Below are positions 14,438-22,198 of a stretch of DNA of 35,173 nt, piece after piece (the stretch's first letter is position 1; every line of letters begins with the position of its first letter). A program made the position numbers and the translations under genes. The notes under the pieces were generated by a model. It did no database searches. It had not been told where the DNA came from and saw only the letters and a list, made by a program, of their open reading frames with translations. The DNA is from Treponema sp. (GTDB taxonomy: Bacteria; Spirochaetota; Spirochaetia; Treponematales; Treponemataceae), in NCBI GenBank assembly GCA_004554075.1, contig SFOB01000017.1:1-35173 (forward strand), written 5' to 3'.

Positions 14438-17023
14438 CTAGCGTTCAATAGTAAAGAATGCAATTTCGCTCTTCCATTCAAAGAGGGTGCGGTCGCAGGC
14501 TGTAATCATAAGATTTACTATTTTCTGCAGATCTGCATTGCCGCAGGCCTGGCTGATTTTTGCACCGTAAGCAGAGCTTTCCGGACTGAACCATTTTTCA
14601 ATTTCTGCAGGAGTAATGCGGCGTCTTTCTGTTAGCACCTGAGAAGCCGCTTTTACTGTAAAGCCACGTTTGCGGAAAAGGTTTGCAATGAAAATGCCAT
14701 CCCAGGAGAAAAGGGGATTATCTCTGTCTCCAAAGAATTCCTGTTCTGCGGCTTCCATCTTATCCAGAGTTTCCTTAAAAGGACCAATACTTTCAGGGGA
14801 AAGAATCTGCTTGCGGACAAGCTCACTGATATGCTGGCCACGACATGGAATCTTCTGAGAAATTACAACCTTCCAGCCGTTTGCCAGAGGACATTCATAG
14901 GTAAAATCTTCGCCGGCTTTGTCATCTCCCTTATCAATGTCGGAATAAGGCATGGCAGGACTTTCTGCTTCGTCTGCATCCTTCTGAGGGGTCATAATAC
15001 CGGCAAGGGAATCTGCCAGAGCGATAATTGAAGGTTCGCTTGCAAATGGATCTGTAAAGAAAAGGCGGTCAAAAACAGCTCCGTTATACTGGAACTTTAC
15101 GAGAATATTATAGAAATCCTTTTGAGTCAGGAAATCAGTTGAAATTGAAGTTCCGCGATACTGCAGAATAGGTCTGTCCAGGCTTCCCAAGGTGCGGCCA
15201 TACTGTTCGAGAACCTGCATGCCTTTTTCGCTTCTGCAGACTCCGCAGGTAACTCCTTCCGGTGTTTTTCTGGCAATATCCCAAAGCAAAAGTCCGTTAT
15301 CTGCATTCCAGATTAATGAACGGTGGTGGCGCAGTAACTCTGCCATAGAAATCATAGTGTCACGGATTCCAAGAAGAACCTCGGCGCGGTTTGAATCAAG
15401 TCTCTGTCGCCAGAAACGGTCTGCGCGGTCAAGAACAACTTCCTTGGCAGGATCTTTTGGACTGAAGGTAAGATTTTCTTCTGACTTTACCGAGCCGCTC
15501 TTAAAGTGTTCGTTTACCCACCATTCGGAAATTGGATTCTCGCCAAACTCAGATTTTTCCGCATCGTCGGCACCAGGCTTTTTAGCAGTAAATATATTGA
15601 TTGAACCTGTTTCTTCCGGAGAAGATGCAAGCTCATCTGTTGTATATTCTCCGTGGCTCTGTGTTTTTTCAAGAATAGCTGCAATCTGAAGTTCACGGCG
15701 GGAAAGCACACCCTCGCGGATTGTAGCTTCATAGCCCTGAGTGCTTGGGGTGTAAAATACACGGCCGCTTAAAGTATCCGGCAGATACTGCTGGGCAACC
15801 CAGTGGTCGCGGTAAGCGTGAGGGTAGAGGTAACCGGCTCCATGTCCAAAGCCTTCTGCGTCTCGGTTGTTGTCGCGCAGGTGATTAGGAACTTCTGCAT
15901 CTTCTTTTTCAACCGAAGCAAGGGCATCAAAAAAGGCCATGCTTGAGTTTGATTTTGGCGCGGTGGCAAGATATAGGGCAGCATGTGCTAAGAAGTAACG
16001 TCCCTCCGGCATACCAACTCGGTCAAAGGCATTTGCGCAGCTTTCTACAACAGTAATAGCATTAGGATCTGCAAGACCTGTGTCTTCGCAGGCAGAAATA
16101 AGCATGCGGCGGAAAATGAAATGAGGGTCTTCTCCTGCTGCAACCATTCGGGCCAGCCAGTAGCAGGCTGCATCCGGGTCGCGTCCACGAAGACTCTTTA
16201 TAAAGGCTGATATTATGTCGTAATGATAGTCGCCGTCCCGGTCGTAAAGCACAACCTTTTTCTGAATAGATTCTTCGGCTGCTTCTTTGCTTATGTAAAT
16301 CTTTGTTCCATATGCTGGAACCGGTGGCTCTGAATATGGTGACCATTTTTCAGGTGTAGTTTCAATTGCAAGCTCAAGGGCATTCAAAAGAGAGCGGGCA
16401 TCTCCATTTGCAGTTTCAATAAGATGCTCAAGAGCTCCTTCTTCAAACTCAACCTTCCAGTGGCCGTAACCGCGGTCTACATCAGACAAAGCCTGGTAGG
16501 CTGCTTTTTCAAGGTCGTTATAGGTAAGAGGCTTAAGCTGAAATACACGTGAACGGCTTACCAGAGCCTTGTTTACTTCAAAAAATGGATTTTCTGTAGT
16601 CGCTCCAATCAGAATAATGGTTCCGTTTTCAACCCAGGGTAAAAGGGCATCCTGCTGGCTTTTGTTCCAGCGGTGAACCTCGTCTACAAAAAGAATTGTA
16701 CGTCGGCTGTAAAGATTATAGTAATCTTCTGCCTGTTTAATAGAGTCGCGGATATTCTGAACACCGGTAAGAACTGCATTTAAGGTGATAAAGTTTGATT
16801 TTGTATGATTTGCAATAACCCGGGCCAGGGTAGTTTTACCGCTTCCCGGTGGGCCATAAAAAATAACAGAAGTGAGCTGGTCTGCTGCAATGGCGCGGCG
16901 AAGTAAGCGTCCTTTTCCAACTATATGATCTTGTCCAATATATTCATCAAGATTTCTAGGCCGCATTCTTGCAGCCAGTGGTTCCTGAGTCAGTTTAATC
17001 TGTTCAAATAAGCTGTCGCTCAT
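14438..17023 (-). CDS. RarA/MgsA replication-recombination ATPase with large C-terminal fusion
   Basis: RarA is an AAA+ clamp-loader-like ATPase acting at stalled replication forks. Residues 1 to about 445 match it: PRNLDEYIGQDHI, Walker A GPPGSGKT (57-64), Walker B LFVDEVHRW (Asp114, Glu115) and sensor GATTENP. The MgsA C-terminal region contains SAFIKSLRGRDPDAACYWLARM and HWVAQQYLPDTLSGRVFYTP. The total length is 861 residues, about 400 longer than RarA alone. The extra part has an acidic linker (about 455-530), then a domain with RAEVLLGIRDTMISMAELLR and LIWNADNGLLLWDIAR, which resembles a degenerate SAM-methyltransferase Rossmann motif. A RarA/unknown-domain fusion is known from cyanobacteria. 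The promoter geometry suggests a leaderless transcript. Confidence 0.88.
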   Translation of the reverse strand: MSDSLFEQIKLTQEPLAARMRPRNLDEYIGQDHIVGKGRLLRRAIAADQLTSVIFYGPPGSGKTTLARVIANHTKSNFITLNAVLTGVQNIRDSIKQAEDYYNLYSRRTILFVDEVHRWNKSQQDALLPWVENGTIILIGATTENPFFEVNKALVSRSRVFQLKPLTYNDLEKAAYQALSDVDRGYGHWKVEFEEGALEHLIETANGDARSLLNALELAIETTPEKWSPYSEPPVPAYGTKIYISKEAAEESIQKKVVLYDRDGDYHYDIISAFIKSLRGRDPDAACYWLARMVAAGEDPHFIFRRMLISACEDTGLADPNAITVVESCANAFDRVGMPEGRYFLAHAALYLATAPKSNSSMAFFDALASVEKEDAEVPNHLRDNNRDAEGFGHGAGYLYPHAYRDHWVAQQYLPDTLSGRVFYTPSTQGYEATIREGVLSRRELQIAAILEKTQSHGEYTTDELASSPEETGSINIFTAKKPGADDAEKSEFGENPISEWWVNEHFKSGSVKSEENLTFSPKDPAKEVVLDRADRFWRQRLDSNRAEVLLGIRDTMISMAELLRHHRSLIWNADNGLLLWDIARKTPEGVTCGVCRSEKGMQVLEQYGRTLGSLDRPILQYRGTSISTDFLTQKDFYNILVKFQYNGAVFDRLFFTDPFASEPSIIALADSLAGIMTPQKDADEAESPAMPYSDIDKGDDKAGEDFTYECPLANGWKVVISQKIPCRGQHISELVRKQILSPESIGPFKETLDKMEAAEQEFFGDRDNPLFSWDGIFIANLFRKRGFTVKAASQVLTERRRITPAEIEKWFSPESSAYGAKISQACGNADLQKIVNLMITACDRTLFEWKSEIAFFTIER

Positions 17024-17030
17024 ACTTTAT

Positions 17031-17059
17031 ATTGTCAGCAAAAAATAAAGCCGTGTCAA
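17031..17059 (-). promoter_or_regulatory. rarA-fusion promoter
   Basis: On the minus strand: a perfect TTGACA (17059-17054), a 17-nt spacer and GACAAT (17036-17031, 4 of 6). Exactly 7 nt (ATAAAGT) separate the box from the ATG at 17023, predicting a leaderless mRNA. The -35 overlaps the terminator hairpin of the upstream lipoprotein unit. Confidence 0.65.
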
Positions 17060-17069
17060 GCACGGCTTT
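17040..17069 (-). terminator. Terminator of the OMP-lipoprotein unit
   Basis: On the minus strand: AAAGCCGTG, loop CTTGA, CACGGCTTT (9-bp stem; plus coordinates 17047-17055 and 17061-17069), followed by ATTTTTT. A weaker T-run on the plus side is present but no plus-strand gene needs it. Confidence 0.85.
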
Positions 17070-17104
17070 TAAGAAATTATTTTTGAATATCAGATGAAAG
17101 ATGT

Positions 17105-18349
17105 CTACTCACGATTCCAGCCGCTAAGACCGCGCTCAGGGTAATAAGACCACAAACCTATGTTGTCAAAGCTGTTAGAAGCACTCGCAAAGTTTATTGA
17201 TGCATAAAGGTTGCTGTTTAATTCTGGCAGATCAGGAGTTGCATTCAAAAGGCTTACAACCTTATAAGAAGATGTAATCTGGAAAGCTGCATTTGTTTCA
17301 AAAGATGCGAGCTTTGTTGGAACTCCACTGTTAAGAAGCATGCGGCCAATTCCGCCTGCACTTGTATCTGACACAGAACCATAACCAATCAAAATTGAAT
17401 CTTCTGTAGTAGCCAGAGCGGAAATTATATAACTTGTATTTGCATCTATGCCTGATGCATTTGTTTCTGTATCACTTGAGTTGTAATAAAGCTTGCTGTT
17501 GCCGTTTGTATAATAGTAATAAGTTGGATCGTCATCGTATGTTTCGTTAGTAGTAGCAACACGAGATGCAATAAACTTTATTCCACCATTAAACCATACG
17601 GCAGAACGTGCAACAGCAACATAAGAAGAATCTGTTGTGCGGTTAGGGTCAATAAATGTAGATTGGTCTAAAGTAAGTTTTGTTAGATTTTTTTCTTCAT
17701 TACCATTGAACTGATGGTAAGTATAGGTTTTATTTGTACTATCATATGACATCAGATATGCTGCTCTGTGAGCCTGTTTTGGCGCATTTGTCTGGAATAC
17801 GTTGAAATATGAGAAATAATAATCATCACTATTCTTTGCAATAGGGAAGAGTTCATTTTGTTCAGTTTCTGATGGTGTATATGGAGTCCAGGCTGCATTA
17901 TCAGCAGTCAGTTCATCACCATTCTTTGTAAAATCTTTTACAGCCCAGATTTTGAAATTATAAGGATAATTCTGGCCATATCTTGAATCGTATGTATAGC
18001 TTGTATTTACAAGATAAAGATATTCATTATCTGCAAGAACTGTAAGAATCTGTTCTCCTTCATAAGCATTAGCTTCTGAATTATAATGAATAAGTTCAAA
18101 AGGAAGATCAAATACCTTCCATGCACCGTGTTCACTATTTAATCTAGGCTTGTATCTAAGACCTCCGTCTGCAGCAAGGAAAAGGTATTCTTCTCCGGCA
18201 GCTGTATAGCGGGTAATGCTTGTAATTCGTCCAGAAACTGTTGCAGATTCCGGTATAACGTCTTCCATAATTGATTCAAAGATTGCATCCTGACAACTTG
18301 AAAGAAGGAAAATTGAAAATATTAAAGTAAGTAAAGCAATTTTTTTCAT
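17105..18349 (-). CDS. Secreted lipoprotein, function unknown
   Basis: The 414-residue protein has a lipoprotein signal (MKKIALLTLIFSIFLLSSC, Cys19). The mature region is rich in Thr, Ser, Asn and Tyr with repeated beta-strand patterns separated by loops (EEYLFLAADGGLRYKP, NEYLYLVNTSYTYDS, DSILIGYGSVSDTSAGG). This suggests a beta-propeller-like fold read as blades of about 45-60 residues, which is inference. No catalytic motif is visible. AGGAT lies 7 nt before the ATG. The start is 15 bp after the stop of the outer-membrane protein, so the two probably form one transcript ended by the hairpin at 17040-17069. They may act together at the cell surface. Confidence 0.75.
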   Translation of the reverse strand: MKKIALLTLIFSIFLLSSCQDAIFESIMEDVIPESATVSGRITSITRYTAAGEEYLFLAADGGLRYKPRLNSEHGAWKVFDLPFELIHYNSEANAYEGEQILTVLADNEYLYLVNTSYTYDSRYGQNYPYNFKIWAVKDFTKNGDELTADNAAWTPYTPSETEQNELFPIAKNSDDYYFSYFNVFQTNAPKQAHRAAYLMSYDSTNKTYTYHQFNGNEEKNLTKLTLDQSTFIDPNRTTDSSYVAVARSAVWFNGGIKFIASRVATTNETYDDDPTYYYYTNGNSKLYYNSSDTETNASGIDANTSYIISALATTEDSILIGYGSVSDTSAGGIGRMLLNSGVPTKLASFETNAAFQITSSYKVVSLLNATPDLPELNSNLYASINFASASNSFDNIGLWSYYPERGLSGWNRE

Positions 18350-18364
18350 TTTTTACATCCTGAT

Positions 18365-18964
18365 TTAGAAGTGATAGCGAACCGAAAGTCCGGCACTTGT
18401 GAAGAATCCGTTATTTGCAGCGTGTCCTCTTGTAGCAGAGTCCATAAGGAACCACTGAGGAATCCAGTAAGTTGTAGAAGTAATGCCAAAAGACCAGGTT
18501 TCAGAGTATCTGAAGTAAGCACCTGCAGTAAACTTAGCTGTAAAAGCAGGGAAGTAGGTCATAGACTGGCAGGAAATTGTTGCAATACCAATATTAAGCA
18601 TCATTGGGAATTCAAACTTGCCGATATATGGCTGGAACATGGCACCTACAGTAATAGGAACCATAAAGAGAGGCTTTTTACCTACAGAAATATTGTAAGT
18701 AACAAGTACATCTCCACCAATAGCAAAATATTGATTAAGGAACTGATAATATCCTACAGAAACAAGACCACCAACCTTAAGTTGAGATCCGAAATTTAAT
18801 GGAAAGTTTGCGGCCAGGTCAATCTTTAAGAACTGATCTCCTGCACCGTTTTGTTCATAAACATATCCGTCATTGTATTCATCACCATCATCATAATAAT
18901 CTTCTGCAAAAACGGCAGCAGACAAGAAAAGAATGGCAGATAATATGGAAATAAAGCGTTTCAT
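18365..18964 (-). CDS. Small outer-membrane beta-barrel protein
   Basis: The 199-residue protein has a signal peptide (MKRFISILSAILFLSAAVFA), an acidic Asp/Tyr-rich mature N-terminus (EDYYDDGDEYNDGYVYEQ), and about eight amphipathic strands such as FAIGGDVLVTYNISVG and AKFTAGAYFRYSETWSFGI. It ends LSVRYHF with C-terminal Phe, the signature recognised by the BAM complex. Length and layout match the small eight-stranded OmpW-like barrels described in treponemes, but the exact family is not certain. AAGGT precedes the ATG. It is the promoter-proximal gene of a two-gene unit with the lipoprotein, driven by TTGATA-17-TATATT. Confidence 0.8.
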   Translation of the reverse strand: MKRFISILSAILFLSAAVFAEDYYDDGDEYNDGYVYEQNGAGDQFLKIDLAANFPLNFGSQLKVGGLVSVGYYQFLNQYFAIGGDVLVTYNISVGKKPLFMVPITVGAMFQPYIGKFEFPMMLNIGIATISCQSMTYFPAFTAKFTAGAYFRYSETWSFGITSTTYWIPQWFLMDSATRGHAANNGFFTSAGLSVRYHF

Positions 18965-18965
18965 A

Positions 18966-19036
18966 TTGCGACCTTTTTTTTATTTCAGTATATTTTGTTA
19001 CTATAAGAATATACTGATTTTTGTTCAGTTTATCAA
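18966..19036. promoter_or_regulatory. Overlapping divergent promoters (OMP unit and folD)
   Basis: A perfect 9-bp inverted repeat, CAGTATATT (18986-18994) and AATATACTG (19008-19016), supplies both -10 boxes. For the minus unit: TTGATA (19036-19031), 17 nt, TATATT (19013-19008). For folD: TTGCGA (18966-18971), 17 nt, TATATT (18989-18994). Both predicted start points fall near 19001, so the two promoters should compete. Confidence 0.65.
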
Positions 19037-19064
19037 TAAAACCCAAAGGAGCGTTGAAGGTTAC

Positions 19065-19940
19065 ATGAGCGCAGTTATCATAGACGGAAAACAGGTTGCA
19101 GCAGATGTACGTGCAGAGGTTGCAGAAAAGGTAAGCCAGCTTAAACAGAAGGGAATTGCCCCTTGTCTTGCAGTTATTTTAGTAGGTGAGAATCCTGCCA
19201 GCGTAAGCTATGTTACAGGAAAGCAGAAGGCCCTTGCAGAAGTTGGCATGGTAGACCGCTCGGTACATCTTCCAGAAAACACAAGCGAAGAAGAACTTCT
19301 TAAATTAATTGATGAACTCAATGCAGATGATTCTGTACACGGAATCCTCGTTCAGCTTCCTCTTCCAAAGCATATTAATGAAGAAAAAGTGATTATGGCT
19401 ATCTCTCCGGAAAAGGATGTAGACGGCTTTCACCCTGTAAGCGTTGGTAATCTTATGATTGGCCGCCCTGGTTTCCTTCCTTGTACTCCTCACGGAATCA
19501 TCGTACTCCTTAAAAAAGCGGGAATTGAAACAAGCGGTAAGCATGCAGTTGTAATCGGCCGATCAAATATCGTTGGAAAGCCTGTTTCAATCCTTCTTGC
19601 CCGCAAAGATACAAACTGTACTGTAACTATGTGCCACACTGGTACTAAAAATATGGCAGAAATTACCCGCCAGGCTGATATTATTGTTGTTGCAAGCGGT
19701 CATCCTCATACATTGACTGCAGATATGGTAAAAGACGGCGCGGTTGTAATTGATGTTGGTGTAAACCGCATTCCAGACAGCACAAAGAAGTCTGGTTTCC
19801 GCCTGATTGGTGACTGTGATTTTGATGATTTGAAGGAAAAAACTTCATTTATCACCCCTGTTCCTGGTGGAGTAGGCCCCATGACCATCGCCATGCTCAT
19901 GCAGAACACCCTTGAAAGTGCAGAAAGAAAGGCAAATTAA
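19065..19940 (+). CDS. folD: FolD, methylenetetrahydrofolate dehydrogenase/cyclohydrolase
   Basis: This bifunctional enzyme interconverts 5,10-methylene- and 10-formyl-tetrahydrofolate using NADP. The 291-residue protein has the substrate motif YVTGKQKA (Tyr49, catalytic Lys53). GILVQLPLPKHI and PEKDVDGFHPVSVGNL follow, then the nucleotide-binding VVIGRSNIVGKPVSILL and the C-terminal PVPGGVGPMTIAML. The start at 19065 gives the normal N-terminus (MSAVIIDGKQVA). GAAGG lies 4 nt upstream, and the longer open frame reaching back to 18933 has no homology and crosses the promoter. The stop overlaps the folE2 start by one base (TAATG). Confidence 0.95.
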   Translation: MSAVIIDGKQVAADVRAEVAEKVSQLKQKGIAPCLAVILVGENPASVSYVTGKQKALAEVGMVDRSVHLPENTSEEELLKLIDELNADDSVHGILVQLPLPKHINEEKVIMAISPEKDVDGFHPVSVGNLMIGRPGFLPCTPHGIIVLLKKAGIETSGKHAVVIGRSNIVGKPVSILLARKDTNCTVTMCHTGTKNMAEITRQADIIVVASGHPHTLTADMVKDGAVVIDVGVNRIPDSTKKSGFRLIGDCDFDDLKEKTSFITPVPGGVGPMTIAMLMQNTLESAERKAN

Positions 19941-20710
19941 TGATAGATATTCAAAGTGAAGAAGACACCCGTGCCGTACCCCTCCAGAAGGTTGGCGTAA
20001 AGGGTGTAAAATATCCTGTTGTTGTACTTGATAAGAATGCGGCAAAGCAGCATACAACCGCTTCTGTAGACTTGTATGTGAATCTTCCTCATAACTACAA
20101 GGGAACCCACATGTCCCGTTTTATCGAAGTGTTTCATAAGTATCATTCTGATATTTCCATGCATCACTTTCTGGACATGCTGGAGGAAATGCGTACAAAG
20201 CTTTCTGCTCAGAAGGCTTTTGGCCGTATAGAGTTTCCTTATTTTATAGAAAAAAAGGCTCCTGTAACCGAAGCGGCCGGAATTATGCAGTATAAATGCT
20301 CTTATGAAGGCGAGGTTAGCGAGAATGGAGAAAGAAAGTTCTATATCTCCATTCAGGTGCCAGTTGCAACACTTTGTCCCTGCTCTAAGGCAATCTCTGA
20401 ATATGGTGCCCATAATCAGAGGGGGCTTGTAAGCGTTCGCCTGCTTTATAAAGAGTTTTTCTGGATAGAAGATGTAATTTCTATGATAGAAGAGTGTGCA
20501 TCAACTCCTCTTTATTCTCTTTTGAAGCGCAAAGACGAAAAGTTTGTTACTGAGCATGCCTATGAAAATCCACGCTTTGTAGAAGATGTTGTCCGCGAAG
20601 TATATTTAGGCCTGAAAAAGCTTGGTTTTACAAGGTTTTCTGTTGAAGCAGAAAATGATGAAAGCATTCATAACCATAATGCCTACGCCTTTGCTGAATA
20701 TTCTGAATAA
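19940..20710 (+). CDS. folE2: GTP cyclohydrolase FolE2 (type IB)
   Basis: FolE2 converts GTP to 7,8-dihydroneopterin triphosphate, the entry to tetrahydrofolate synthesis and, in some bacteria, queuosine. The 256-residue protein has the family's IQVPVATLCPCSKAISEYG motif with Cys146 and Cys148, HNQRGLVSVRL and the C-terminal SVEAENDESIHNHNAYA. Length is normal. Its start overlaps the folD stop (TAATG), so the two are translationally coupled, giving a short folate operon. Type IB enzymes can use Mn or other metals instead of Zn and are often kept by organisms meeting zinc limitation. No zinc-uptake regulator site is apparent upstream. Confidence 0.95.
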   Translation: MIDIQSEEDTRAVPLQKVGVKGVKYPVVVLDKNAAKQHTTASVDLYVNLPHNYKGTHMSRFIEVFHKYHSDISMHHFLDMLEEMRTKLSAQKAFGRIEFPYFIEKKAPVTEAAGIMQYKCSYEGEVSENGERKFYISIQVPVATLCPCSKAISEYGAHNQRGLVSVRLLYKEFFWIEDVISMIEECASTPLYSLLKRKDEKFVTEHAYENPRFVEDVVREVYLGLKKLGFTRFSVEAENDESIHNHNAYAFAEYSE

Positions 20711-20747
20711 AAAAGTTGTGCCAGGGCAGGCAAATGCCTAAAGCCTT

Positions 20748-20788
20748 AAAAAATAAGAGAGCCGCCAGAAACATCTGACGGCTCTTAT
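20748..20788 (-). terminator. Intrinsic terminator, minus orientation
   Basis: On the minus strand the stem ATAAGAGCCGTCAGA pairs with TCTGGCGGCTCTCTTAT, with one mismatch and a 2-nt bulge, and is followed by a TTATTTTTT tract (plus A-run 20748-20753). It may end transcripts coming from the LacI side or from the candidate small RNA. It may also act weakly after folE2. Confidence 0.65.
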
Positions 20789-20937
20789 AACGTATACGTA
20801 AAATACCAAAAACCCAAATACAGTTTTTTAAATAAATGTTTTGTTTTTAACTCATTTTTAAATTTTGTTTTAACTTTTTCTTTTTTAATTCATTTTTAAA
20901 TGTTTGTTTTTAACTTTCGGTTAACTTTACTTAACCT
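20752..20937 (-). ncRNA. Candidate small RNA between folE2 and the LacI gene
   Basis: A minus-strand promoter (TTGACA 20972-20967, 17 nt, TACTAT 20949-20944; an alternative TATAAT at 20946-20941 has a 20-nt spacer) faces an intrinsic terminator at 20748-20788. A transcript of about 185 nt would be made of A-rich repeat units ending in a GC hairpin. No coding frame fits. The assignment rests only on promoter and terminator placement. Confidence 0.35.
20834..20935. repeat. Degenerate AT-rich tandem repeat
   Basis: About two and a half copies of a roughly 40-bp unit containing GTTTTTAAC and CATTTTTAAAT. The block TTAACTCATTTTTAAAT near 20848-20864 recurs as TTAATTCATTTTTAAAT near 20885-20901, and TTTGTTTTTAACT occurs before the first and after the second. 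There is no open frame of useful length. It occupies the middle of the 397-bp gap between folE2 and the LacI gene. Confidence 0.6.
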
Positions 20938-20943
20938 ATGATT

Positions 20944-20972
20944 ATAGTAATATGACCTGAGTAATATGTCAA
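20944..20972 (-). promoter_or_regulatory. Operator-containing promoter (site 1)
   Basis: An 18-bp near-palindrome ATATGACCTGAGTAATAT (20950-20967) almost exactly fills the gap between a minus-strand TTGACA and its -10 box, the classic place for a repressor. A second copy, matching at 15 of 18 positions, is at 21064-21081. Confidence 0.5.
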
Positions 20973-21063
20973 GAAAAATTTAAAAAAAAGTTTAAAAAAA
21001 TCAAAAAAAATGCGGAATTTACAGGAAATTTTGAGTTTAAAGTGATTCTGGGAATGTTTTTAA

Positions 21064-21081
21064 ATGTGACCTCAGTCATAT
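21064..21081. promoter_or_regulatory. Palindromic operator-like site 2
   Basis: ATGTGACCTCAGTCATAT matches site 1 at 15 of 18 positions and keeps the ATRTGAC(4)GTMATAT symmetry. It lies 26 bp downstream of the LacI stop codon. Confidence 0.5.
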
Positions 21082-21107
21082 TTGGGTAATATTAGGGGAA
21101 AATCAGC

Positions 21108-22109
21108 TTATTTGAGCTTGCGAACAGAGTCGCGCACAACAACATTGCCGTGTACAACCTTTTTTCCAATGTGAATATTAGGATTTTCGAGCTTAAGTAC
21201 AATACTTTCGGCGGCAAGCTGGGCCATTGTATTGTAATTGATGCTGTATGTAGTTAATTTTGGAATTCCAATGTCAGCAAAGATACCATCATCAAAAGCA
21301 GCTACAGAAATGTCTTTTGGAATGCTGTATTCAAGGCCTTCAAGATTATGAATAAGCTTATATGCGGTTCTGCAGTCGTTACAGATAAAGGCATCCGGCA
21401 TTTTATCCGGTAAAATCAGGCTGATTTCCTCTCCAAAATCAGTTACATCCGGAATCAGGAGATCTTTTCTCAAATCAAAACCGTGATGGAGCAGGGCTTT
21501 TGCAATTCCAAGGTATCTGTCCATAACAATTTCTGCAAACTGGATGTTTCCAACAAAACCGATTGTCTTGCAGCCCTGATCTATAAGATAATTTGCCAGT
21601 GTAAAACCGGCATAGAGGTTATCTGTAATAATTCCGCCTTCATTTACATCATCATAAATATGTGCAAGGAAAAGGAAAGGCTTTTCTGTGTTTTTAAGGA
21701 TCTGAACATACTCCTTGCTCATCTGTCCAAGGATAATAAAGGCATTTACTTTGTTTTCTTTAAGGATTTTTGGAAGAATTAAAAGATGTTCAGTTTCATC
21801 AGAAATAATTTCTGTAATACCGTAGTAATTAAGCTGTGTAAGATTAGAAATAAGCGGCTGCTGCAAAGACATATAGGTAGCGTTGGCATTCATACTGCGT
21901 TCTGCAATCAAAATACCTATATTGTGCGAGGAGCCGTCATCATTTGAAGAGGGTGCAGCTTTTTTGTAACCAAGTTCTTCGGCTTTTGCCAGAATCTTGG
22001 CACGTAAATCTTCACTCACCCCTTCTTTACCTGATAACGCTTTTGATACAGACATAACCGTGATGTCAAGCTCATCGGCTATATCCTTCATTGTTACTAG
22101 GTTTCTCAT
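21108..22109 (-). CDS. LacI-family transcriptional regulator
   Basis: The 333-residue repressor has an N-terminal helix-turn-helix (VTMKDIADELDITVMSVSKALSGKEGVS, about 5-32). The hinge that follows (ILAKAEELGYKKAA) leads to a periplasmic-binding-protein-like sensor domain (NIGILIAERS, FLFLAHIYDDVNEGGIITDN, KTIGFVGNIQFAEIVMDRYLG, PDAFICNDCRTAYKLI, DISVAAFDDGIFADIGIPKLTTY). This family senses sugars or nucleosides and controls uptake and catabolism genes. The ligand cannot be read from sequence. The HTH starts almost at residue 1, supporting this ATG. A TATAAT lies 7 nt before it and no Shine-Dalgarno is present. It is divergent from miaB. The two palindromes just downstream may be regulated sites, but LacI proteins usually prefer CG-centred operators. 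Confidence 0.92.
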   Translation of the reverse strand: MRNLVTMKDIADELDITVMSVSKALSGKEGVSEDLRAKILAKAEELGYKKAAPSSNDDGSSHNIGILIAERSMNANATYMSLQQPLISNLTQLNYYGITEIISDETEHLLILPKILKENKVNAFIILGQMSKEYVQILKNTEKPFLFLAHIYDDVNEGGIITDNLYAGFTLANYLIDQGCKTIGFVGNIQFAEIVMDRYLGIAKALLHHGFDLRKDLLIPDVTDFGEEISLILPDKMPDAFICNDCRTAYKLIHNLEGLEYSIPKDISVAAFDDGIFADIGIPKLTTYSINYNTMAQLAAESIVLKLENPNIHIGKKVVHGNVVVRDSVRKLK

Positions 22110-22116
22110 TAAATTA

Positions 22117-22145
22117 ATTATATAAGAAAACTAAAGTTAACGCAA
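22117..22145 (-). promoter_or_regulatory. lacI-type regulator promoter
   Basis: On the minus strand: TTGCGT (22145-22140), a 17-nt spacer and a perfect TATAAT (22122-22117). Exactly 7 nt (TAATTTA) then precede the ATG at 22109, so +1 should be the A of the ATG: a predicted leaderless mRNA. Confidence 0.7.
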
Positions 22146-22162
22146 AGGTATTATCCATATAT

Positions 22163-22190
22163 TTGAAAAATCTTATTTTTACTGTATATT
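22163..22190 (+). promoter_or_regulatory. miaB promoter
   Basis: TTGAAA (22163-22168), a 16-nt spacer and TATATT (22185-22190). The ATG is at 22199, 8 nt after the box. An AAAGG is present but would be at or upstream of the predicted transcription start and touches the start codon. Confidence 0.65.
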
Positions 22191-22198
22191 AGAAAGGT

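Noticed and set aside
14339..14440. T-box riboswitch upstream of ilvB
   Set aside because: The leader is too short, there is no T-box sequence or specifier-loop layout, and the Val/Leu ORF explains the control better.
18933..19064. 44-codon N-terminal extension of FolD
   Set aside because: It crosses the divergent promoter region, overlaps the signal-peptide codons of the outer-membrane protein and adds sequence absent from the FolD family.
21064..21081. LacI autoregulatory operator
   Set aside because: The palindrome lies downstream of the LacI gene, not at its promoter, and lacks the central CG usual for LacI operators. It is kept only as an unassigned operator-like site.
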